Source: an uncultured Mycoplasmataceae bacterium (GTDB lineage: Bacteria > Bacillota_I > Bacilli_A > Mycoplasmatales > Mycoplasmoidaceae). From it: DNA of 58,398 bases. The DNA lies in contig CASDPP010000005.1 of NCBI GenBank assembly GCA_949282725.1, forward strand, positions 1-58,398, written 5' to 3'. Shown in pieces: positions 51,870 to 58,398 of this stretch. The position numbers and the translations under genes were made by a program. The notes beneath the pieces are model-generated. The model was not told the origin of the DNA. It saw nothing but the letters and a program-made list of their open reading frames with translations, and did no database searches. Position 1 is the stretch's first letter. Each line of letters opens with the position of its first letter.

Positions 51870-51879
51870 TTATTTTTTT
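51862..51879. terminator. Bidirectional terminator at the rplQ / coaD junction
   Basis: AAAAAT-AATT-ATTTTT palindrome followed by a T-run; both stop codons (51867-51869 and 51870-51872) lie in or next to the loop. It must end the roughly 15-kb ribosomal transcript. Confidence 0.6.
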
Positions 51880-52310
51880 AATTGCTTAATAGTTTTGGAA
51901 ATAGATTTCATCCCAGTTGATGAAATCTTTTTTAATAACGGATCAGAAACAAAAAATATTGTTTCTAATTTATTATTTAAATAATAATTTGCTTGTGCTA
52001 AATCGATTTCATATTTCATATCAAGTTCATTTCTAATAGATCTTACTAAATATTGACATTTATATTTTTTAGCAAAATCAACAGTTAATGAATTATTTTT
52101 TTCAACAAAAACATTTTTAAGTTTTAGTGATTTAATTTTATCTTTTACTTCTAAAAATCTTTTTTCTAAATTTGATTGTTTTTTATCAGTATTAATTGAT
52201 ACAACAATATATAAAACATCAAATAACTTGCTAGCTCTTTTAATAATATCAATATGTCCTTTATGAATAGAATCAAAACTGCCGGGGAAAATTGCTTTTG
52301 TTAAACTCAT
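51870..52310 (-). CDS. coaD: Phosphopantetheine adenylyltransferase
   Basis: 146 aa, slightly shorter than the usual 160. Nucleotidyltransferase motif AIFPGSFDSIHKGHIDIIKR (HxGH), VDFAKKYKCQYLVRSIRNEL with the conserved Arg, and KKISSTGMKSI in place of the ISSSxVRE motif. It adenylates 4'-phosphopantetheine in CoA synthesis. It shares a 28-nt divergent promoter region with pta, whose product uses CoA. Confidence 0.92.
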   Translation of the reverse strand: MSLTKAIFPGSFDSIHKGHIDIIKRASKLFDVLYIVVSINTDKKQSNLEKRFLEVKDKIKSLKLKNVFVEKNNSLTVDFAKKYKCQYLVRSIRNELDMKYEIDLAQANYYLNNKLETIFFVSDPLLKKISSTGMKSISKTIKQLKK

Positions 52311-52323
52311 ATTGAGATAAATA

Positions 52324-52331
52324 AGTATAAT
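52324..52331. promoter_or_regulatory. Overlapping divergent -10 boxes, coaD / pta
   Basis: AGTATAAT gives TATAAT on the plus strand (52326-52331, exactly 7 nt before the pta ATG) and TATACT on the minus strand (52324-52329, 13 nt from the coaD ATG). The whole intergenic region is 28 nt. Confidence 0.6.
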
Positions 52332-52338
52332 TTATTAT

Positions 52339-53337
52339 ATGAGCTTTGTTGATCAATTAAAAGAAAAACTTTCAAAAACACATTTCGTACCTAAAATTGT
52401 TTATGCAGAAGGCTGATCTTGTGAAATTCAAAAAACAGCAGATGCTATTGCTCAATCAAAAATAGCAAAACCAGTATTAATTTTTAGAACACAAAACGAA
52501 GTTCCTAAAAATTTTAAACATGAACACATTATTATTGAAACTCAAGATTTATCTGAATATAGTGAATTTTTATATAAGTTAAGAAAAGATAAAGGACTAG
52601 GCATTGATCAAGCAAAAGAATTAGTTAAACAACCAAATTATTTAGCAAGTATTTTAGTAAAAATGCAAAAAGTAGATTGTGAAATTTGTGGTATAGAATA
52701 TACAACAAAAGACACATTGAAACCTGCTTTACAAATTATTAAAACTAAACCAGGATATCGTTTAGTTACTAGTGCTTTTGTTTTAGAAAAAGGTGAAGAA
52801 AGATATGTAATGGGTGATTCGGCTATTAATTTATATCCAAATGCTGAAGAACTTGCACAAATTGCTAAAATGATTAGTTTTTTTGCAAGAGATGTTATTT
52901 CATGTAAAAATTTAAAAGTAGCTTTATTAAGTTATTCAACAGCAGGTTCAGGTGCTGGAGAGTCTGTTGATAAAGTAAGAAAAGCTTATCAAATATTAAG
53001 ACAAGATATTGAATTAAATGATTTTCAAATTTTTGGCGAAATTCAATTTGATGCTGCTTTTTGTCATGAAGTGATGGTTAAAAAAGTTCCTCAATTATAT
53101 TGAGAAACAAATGCTAAAATTTATATTTATCCAAATATTGATGCAGGTAATATTGGATATAAAATTGCTCAAAGAATGGGGAAGTTTGAAGCTATTGGAC
53201 CTATTTTAATTGGTTTAGATCGTCCCGTTAATGATTTAAGTAGAGGAGCAGTTGCATCAGATGTCATTAAACTTTCATACATTACAGCATATCAAGCATA
53301 TGTAAGAATGTTAGAAGATAAAAATGCTAAAAAATAA
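52339..53337 (+). CDS. pta: Phosphate acetyltransferase
   Basis: 332 aa, the short form without the DRTGG regulatory region. ICGIEYTTKDTLKPALQIIK, GYRLVTSAFVLEKGEERYVM, LLSYSTAGSGAGESVDKVRK and the C-terminal ANVYIYPNI-like IYIYPNIDAGNIGYKIAQR. It converts acetyl-CoA and phosphate to acetyl phosphate for ATP production by acetate kinase (not in the window). Two TGA codons are Trp. Predicted leaderless; converges on the phosphohexomutase gene with an 11-nt overlap. Confidence 0.95.
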
Positions 53338-53357
53338 TCTTTAGCATTTCTTTTTTT
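53322..53357. terminator. Bidirectional 10-bp hairpin at the pta / phosphohexomutase junction
   Basis: AAATGCTAAA (53322-53331) pairs perfectly with TTTAGCATTT (53340-53349) around an 8-nt loop holding the pta stop codon; a T7 run (53351-53357) follows on the plus strand and an A-run precedes on the other side. Confidence 0.7.
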
Positions 53358-54952
53358 GTTTGTTCAAATTTTAATAAACCATCTGATTTGTTTTTTCCAT
53401 ATAAATTAAAATAAATCTTAAATTTTGGTTCAGTTCCTGATGCACGAAAACGAATTCATGAATTTCCATCTAAAATTCAATCCAAACAATCTCCTTTAGT
53501 ATTTCACAATATTTTTTTTATATTGAAAGTACCTATTTTTTTTCTTTTATATTTTTTTAAAAAATCCATTTTTTGTTGAATAATTGATTTTCAATTCAAT
53601 TCTTTAAATGTGTGAGAATAAGTTTCACCAAATCAATAACCAAATTTAGGATATATTTCTTTTTCTAAAATATCAATAAAATCCATTCTTTTGTTTTTAT
53701 ATTCATAATATATCTCAGATGCTAATGCTGAAGCAGTAAAAGAATCTTTATCACGATTAATAGTTGTACATAAAGCACCAATTGCTTCTTCAAAAGCTAA
53801 AACAAAATATTTTTGTTTACAATATTTACTTAATAATGCCCCCATTCATTTAAATCCCGTTCCTGTTCGATATACTTGACAAGAATATTGCTTTGCAATA
53901 TTATCAATTAAATTATTTGATACATATGAAGAAATAATAAATTTATTTTTGATTGATTTTGATAAATGTTTTAATTTATAGTAAGTAAAAATAATTCCCA
54001 TTTCATTTCCTGAAATTAATCTTCATATGTTATTTTTTTTGATTAGCGCTGCCATTCTATCAGCATCAGGATCAATACCAATAATAAAATCAGACTTTAT
54101 TGAATTTGCGTATTTAATTGAATCATCAAATGATTTAATATCTTCTGGATTAGAAATTTTTGAGTTAACAAAATCAGAATTATAAAAACATTGTTTTTGG
54201 TATGGTTTAATATTAAATTTTAATAATTTCATGAATTTTGGTAATAATTTACACGATGTACCATGGTGTCCTGTAAAAACAATTGGATATTTTTTATTAA
54301 TTGATAATATCTTCTTATTAACAATAGCTTGTTTTGCTTCAATAAAATAAGAATTAACTACATCATCATTTAAATATGAAATTAAATTTTTCTTTTCTTT
54401 TCATTCAAGATTTAAAAGATCTTTATTTTTTGGCATTAATTTTTGTATTTTGTTTGCAACATCTGGTAAAATTTGCCCACCATCAGGGTTATATACTTTA
54501 AATCCATTATAGTTTTTTGGATTATGGCTAGCAGTAATAATGATTCCACCAGAACATTTTAGTTTTCTTATTACATAAGAAATTATTGGAGTTGGCATTA
54601 AATTATTTTTATTAAATAGTAAAACTTTAATACCAAATGAACTAAGAATTTTTGCAGCCAACAAACAGTATTTATCAGAATTTTTTCGATTATCATGTCC
54701 TACTATGACAAGATTTTTTTTGTTAACAGATATAAGATATTTTGCATATCCAAAAACAAATTGTGTATAAACAAATTCATTTAATTGTCTTGTTCCAGGA
54801 CCCATGGTTGATCTAATCCCAGCAGTTCCAAAACTTAAAGGGTGATCACTGAAATAATTATTTATCATTTCAGGTGACATTTTTTTCATGATGTTTTTAT
54901 CTTGTATAGATACTTTATATGATTTTAATCAGTCTTGATAAATTTTATTCAT
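53327..54952 (-). CDS. Phosphoglucomutase/phosphomannomutase family protein
   Basis: 541 aa, many TGA Trp codons. Alpha-D-phosphohexomutase domains in order: LSFGTAGIRSTMGPGTRQLN, the phosphoserine loop IITASHNPKNYNGFKVYNPD, the Mg site IGIDPDADRMAAL, the sugar-binding loop VLAFEEAIGALC and the C-terminal phosphate-binding WIRFRASGTEPKFKIYF. In M. genitalium/M. pneumoniae the equivalent gene sits beside cdd-deoA-deoC, and its likely job there is phosphopentomutase (ribose/deoxyribose-1-P to 5-P) and/or sugar phosphate mutase. Last gene of a minus-strand operon deoC-deoA-cdd-pgm with 2-3-nt gaps. Confidence 0.92.
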
Positions 54953-54954
54953 AG

Positions 54955-55347
54955 TTATTTAGATAAGTTCTTTTTTGTAAAAGTTATTTTTAATAAATCT
55001 TTAAATTCATATTGTTTAGATTTTCCTGAACTATTAAAAACAATAATTGGTGTATTTGAATTAAAAAATTCAGACATAACCTGCAAACATGCACCACAAG
55101 GAATAATATCGTTTCTTCTTGAATTGCTTAATAAATACAAACATTTGAATTTTTTTGCTCCATTAGCTATTGCATTGAATATTGCAACTCTTTCAGCACA
55201 AACTGTTAAAGAATAAGAAGAATTTTCAATATTTATTCCAATAAAAGAGCCTTTATCTGTTTCAACTAAAGCACATGTAGCAAAATTTGAATATACTGAA
55301 TAAGATTTTTTAATTTCTTTTTTTAAAATATTGTAAATATTTTTCAT
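54955..55347 (-). CDS. cdd: Cytidine deaminase
   Basis: 130 aa. YSVYSNFATCALVETDKGSF, zinc ligands in TVCAERVAIFNAIANG and IIPCGACLQVMSEF. Deaminates cytidine/deoxycytidine to uridine forms, feeding the phosphorylase encoded upstream. 2 nt after deoA, 2 nt before the phosphohexomutase gene. Confidence 0.96.
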   Translation of the reverse strand: MKNIYNILKKEIKKSYSVYSNFATCALVETDKGSFIGINIENSSYSLTVCAERVAIFNAIANGAKKFKCLYLLSNSRRNDIIPCGACLQVMSEFFNSNTPIIVFNSSGKSKQYEFKDLLKITFTKKNLSK

Positions 55348-55349
55348 AG

Positions 55350-56645
55350 TTATTTCATCACTTTTACAATTACTTTTTGTGGAGAAAATTTTTTATTTGA
55401 TATTAAGATATTATCCTCAAATTTTTTAATAATTTCTTTATTAATTTTTTTAGATGAATACAGTGTGGCAATAGTATCATTAATATTTAGTTTATCGTTA
55501 TATGTTTTATTTAATCAAATTCCCGCCTGATAATCTACTGGATCATTTTTATTAACCCTACCAGCTCCTAATTCAAATGAAACTAATCCAACTTCTTTTG
55601 CAGATATATATTTTATGTATCCTGATTTTTTTGCTTTTATTTCAACTTTATATTTTGGGTTTCAATATTTTTTATTGATAACATTAGATTTAATAGCTCC
55701 TTGTGAAACTATTCATTGATAAAAACAATTTAATGTTTTTTTTGATTTTATCAAATTATCTATTTCTTTATAAGCATCTTTTTTTGTTTTTGATACTTTT
55801 AAAGTTACAAATATGTCAGCGACAAATTCATATATTAAATCTTTTAGTTCTTTTGAATCAAATTGATTATTTAAAAAAGAAATTACTTCATTCATTTCTA
55901 TAGCATTACCAACTGCTTTACCTAAAGGTTGAGTCATATTAGTTATATGAACAATAACTTTCCGATTAAATTTTTTACCAAGTTTAATTAGGATTTTACT
56001 TAATTGTTCTGCTTTTGGTAAATTTTCACAAAAACCACCATCACCAATTTTTACATCAATAAAAATATATTTTGAATCGATTGATAATTTTTTTGACATG
56101 ATAGAAGAGGCAATTAATGGTAACGAATTAACAGTGGAAGTAGCGTTTCTCAAATCATATAATATTTTATCTGCTGGAGCTATTTTATTAGTTTGTGATG
56201 AAACAAAAACATGATTTTTTTTGATAATTTTATTGCATTGATCAATTGATAAATCCGTTTTCACTCCAATAGAATTTAATTTATCAATTGTTCCTCCTGT
56301 ATGTCCAAGTCCTTTTCCTGACATTTTAGCAACATTAATTCCTTTTGCAGCACAAAGAGGCGAAAGAATTGGAGTGATTTTATCTCCAACTCCACCAGTT
56401 GAATGTTTATCAATTACATTTTTTAAATTGAAATTAATAATTTGTCCTGAATTTAACATTGATTTAGTTAATCAATATGTTTCATCATCATCCATTCCAT
56501 TAATATTAATCGCCATTAACAAAGCACTTGCTTGATAATCTGGAATAGTTTTGTTAATACAATATTCATTTATAAAATATTGTATTTCACTTTCTGTCAA
56601 ACTTTTTTTTGTTATTTTCTTTTCAATTATTTCTAGAATATTCAT
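55350..56645 (-). CDS. deoA: Pyrimidine-nucleoside (thymidine) phosphorylase
   Basis: 431 aa. DYQASALLMAININGMDDDE, the signature NVIDKHSTGGVGDKITPILS, KMSGKGLGHTGGTIDKL, NKIAPADKILYDLRNATSTV and VDYQAGIWL near the end. It cleaves thymidine/uridine/deoxyuridine to base plus pentose-1-phosphate. The usual DVKVGSGAF motif reads DVKIGDGGF. TGA Trp codons. Operon with deoC (3-nt gap) and cdd. Confidence 0.95.
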
Positions 56646-56648
56646 CAA

Positions 56649-57299
56649 CTATTTTATAATTTCAACACCATTAGATGTTCCGATTCTTTTAACTCCTAAC
56701 TTAATAAACTCAAGAGCTTGTTCTTTGGTTTTAATTCCACCTGATGCTTTAATTAACTTAGTTTTATCTAAATGCATTTTCATTAATTTAATATTTTCAA
56801 TTTTTGCTCCACCTGTTGAAAAACCAGTTGATGTTTTTATAAAATCAGCTTTTGATTTATTAATACACTTGCAAGCATTAATAATATCATTTTTAGTTAA
56901 TAAACATGTTTCAATAATTACTTTTAAAATTTTATTTTTACATATTTTTTTAATTTCATTAATTTCATCAATGACTTTTGTTAATTTTTTCTGTTTTAGT
57001 CATGAAATATTTAAAACCATATCCATTTCGTCAGCGCCATTTTTAATAGCATCTTTTGTTTCATAGATTTTTGTTTCAGTAGTATTTGAACCCAACGGGA
57101 AGCCAATAACTGTACAAATTTTAACATTTGTATTTTTTAATTTATTTTTACAAAAGCTTACATAATCAGGATTAACACAAACAGAAAAAAAAGAGTATTT
57201 TATTGCTTCATCACATAAATTAGAAATATCTTTTTCTGATGCAAATTGTTTCAAATTTGTATGATCTATATATTTATTAACTTTGTATATTTTTTTCAT
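56649..57299 (-). CDS. deoC: Deoxyribose-phosphate aldolase
   Basis: 216 aa, TIM barrel. VNKYIDHTNLKQFASEKDIS, VCVNPDYV, CTVIGFPLGSNTTETKIYET, DEMDMVLNISWL, the Schiff-base Lys in DFIKTSTGFSTGGAKIEN and KASGGIKT. Splits deoxyribose-5-P to acetaldehyde and glyceraldehyde-3-P, the last step of the pathway begun by deoA and the mutase. One TGA as Trp. First gene of the salvage operon; minus-strand TATAAT 11 nt before its ATG. Confidence 0.96.
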
Positions 57300-57310
57300 T
57301 ATTACAAATT

Positions 57311-57318
57311 ATTATAAT
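57311..57318. promoter_or_regulatory. Overlapping divergent -10 boxes, deoC / BspA-like gene
   Basis: ATTATAAT gives TATAAT on the minus strand (57311-57316, 11 nt from the deoC ATG) and on the plus strand (57313-57318); another plus-strand TATAAT is at 57318-57323. The intergenic region is 40 nt. Confidence 0.55.
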
Positions 57319-57339
57319 ATAATATTAAAACATTAAAAT

Positions 57340-58377
57340 ATGAATATGAAAAAAATAAAAACAATTAACAAATTATTAAGTTCATTAACATTATTAAGTC
57401 CTTTATTAGGAATCGGATTTAATTCACAATATCAAAGCACACAAAAAGTTATTACTGAAAATAGTAATAATTCATTAATTAACTATGTTGCAAATCAAAC
57501 CAATGAACAAAAACAAATGGGAGATATTACAGTTACTATTGAAGGAACAACAATTACTGGATTTGTATCTTCATCAGGTGAAGGTAAATTAATAGTAGAT
57601 TCTGACATTACTAAAATTGCTGATAATGCTTTTGACACGAATACTAATATCACATCAGTAGACTTATCTCAAGCAACAAGTTTAATTACCATTGGAAAAT
57701 CAGCTTTCTCAGAATGTGATAATTTAAAAGGAGATTTAGTGATTCCATCTAATGTAACAAGTATTGGAGAAGCTGCTTTTAATTTCACAATCATTACCTC
57801 ATTAGATTTATCTCAAGCAACAAGATTAACTACTATTGGACGAGAAACTTTTAGTTTTTGTGAATATCTAACAGGTAATATAACAATTCCATCTAGTGTA
57901 ACAGTTGTAGGCCAATATGCATTTAACGGAACAAACATTACCTCATTAGATTTATCACAAGCGACAAGTTTAACAACTATTGAAAATTATGCTTTTTCCT
58001 CTATTATAAATAATATAACAGAAGATTTAGTAATTCCATCTAGTGTGACAAATATTGGAACTAAAGTTTTTCTTAATGATACTTTAGAAAGTAATTTAAT
58101 TTTTAAATCTGAAACTTCACCAACATTTGGAGAAAGTTGACAACCAACAGTAACAGGTAAAGTATACGTTCCAACAGAACAAGCAAAACAAGCATACTTA
58201 AGTGCAGAAAACTTTGGCTTCACTGAAGATCAAGTAGTAGTATCACAAGAACCATCTAAATCTAATACAGGATTAGTTTTAGGTCTAGTATTTGGTTTAG
58301 GTATTCCAATTATTTTAGCAGCAGGATTCGGAATTTGATATTTTACTAAAAAGAAAAAAACAACAGTTAAAATATAG
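57340..58377 (+). CDS. BspA-like leucine-rich-repeat surface protein with C-terminal membrane anchor
   Basis: 345 aa, two TGA as Trp. N-terminal signal-type segment (KKIKTINKLLSSLTLLSPLL, about 4-25) without a lipobox Cys. From about residue 50, LRR_5/BspA repeats: alternating IPSSVTSIG..AF and LDLSQATSLTTIG..AF units; three tandem 48-residue double repeats correspond to 144-bp DNA repeats. Then GKVYVPTEQAKQAYLSAENF, EPSKSN, a hydrophobic helix (GLVLGLVFGLGIPIILAAGF) and KKKK. So: secreted repeats on the outside, C-terminal single-pass anchor. BspA-type repeats in other organisms mediate binding to host matrix or other cells. Starts at ATG 57340 or 57346. The C-terminal module matches the partial gene at 1-289. 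Confidence 0.88.
57661..58092 (+). repeat. Three tandem 144-bp repeats inside the BspA-like gene
   Basis: Units begin at 57661, 57805 and 57949, each opening with a GAYTTATCWCAAGC-type sequence (encoding DLSQAT) and continuing through ATTCCATCTARTGT. Equal spacing of 144 bp keeps the frame, so gain or loss of units would change protein length by 48 residues. Confidence 0.8.
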
Positions 58378-58398
58378 TTAAAAATAATAGGGTTTTTC

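Noticed and set aside
54935-55216. 93-codon plus-strand open frame
   Set aside because: Antisense to cdd, whose zinc-site motifs are complete.
56551-57066. 171-codon plus-strand open frame
   Set aside because: Antisense to deoA/deoC, both with intact catalytic motifs; composition is a reverse-complement artefact.
1-58398. tRNA, rRNA, CRISPR arrays, insertion sequences, restriction systems, origin of replication
   Set aside because: Looked for cloverleaf/CCA ends, short regular direct repeats, transposase motifs and DnaA-box clusters; none found. The only regular repeats are the 144-bp units inside the BspA-like gene.

Overview
The window is chromosomal DNA of a mollicute (Mycoplasma/Malacoplasma/Ureaplasma-type wall-less bacterium). 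It is very A+T rich by eye, genes overlap or abut, and TGA is read as tryptophan: many obvious housekeeping genes (metK, dnaE, lysS, topA, secY, rpoA, map and others) stay open only if TGA is sense, so every gene here is called with genetic code 4. The deoC-deoA-cdd-phosphohexomutase cluster and the gmk/PP2C/kinase cluster recall M. genitalium/M. pneumoniae relatives. BspA-like leucine-rich-repeat surface proteins at both window edges suggest a mucosal or protist-associated lineage (a 'Ca. Mycoplasma girerdii'-like organism is one possibility; this is a guess from gene content).

Layout. 1-289: 3' end of a BspA-like surface protein. 341-4952: tsaD, metK, three unrecognised genes (one frameshifted) and yebC on the minus strand. 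4996-10146: ruvX, a TrmR-like methyltransferase, an NrnA-like DHH phosphoesterase, a small acidic protein and dnaE. 10139-15398: 5'-3' exonuclease, lysS, a degenerate AsnA-like protein and a DUF2779-type nuclease. 15423-20634: a degenerate alanine dehydrogenase-like protein, rpmB, topA, trxA, rpe and ktrA. 20707-27318: ktrB, gmk, rlmN, the PP2C phosphatase/Ser-Thr kinase pair and a membrane acyltransferase. 27319-29481: an attenuator-type leader followed by infC-rpmI-rplT and a glycosyltransferase. 29482-36754: membrane protein, putative nuclease, thiI, plsC, thyA, folA, scpA, scpB and degV. 36755-51869: the S10/spc/alpha ribosomal superoperon (rpsJ to rplQ with secY, adk, map, infA, rpoA; no rpmD). 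51870-57299: coaD, pta, phosphohexomutase, cdd, deoA, deoC. 57340-58377: a complete BspA-like surface protein of the same family as the one at the left edge.

How it works together. The core is translation, DNA replication and repair, nucleotide salvage and potassium uptake. The unusual material is the run lysS / AsnA-like pseudoenzyme / DUF2779 nuclease / Ald-like pseudoenzyme, the unknown gene pair at 2773-4261, the BspA-like proteins framing the window, and the way transcription signals are packed. All seven tail-to-tail gene pairs overlap or abut with a hairpin at the junction, usually with a stop codon in its loop. Several head-to-head pairs share one overlapping -10 element. Several -10 boxes lie only 6-7 nt before the ATG, which implies leaderless mRNAs, whereas ribosomal protein genes keep strong Shine-Dalgarno sequences. 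No tRNA, rRNA, CRISPR array, insertion sequence or replication origin was recognised, and no gene-free stretch exceeds 300 bases.
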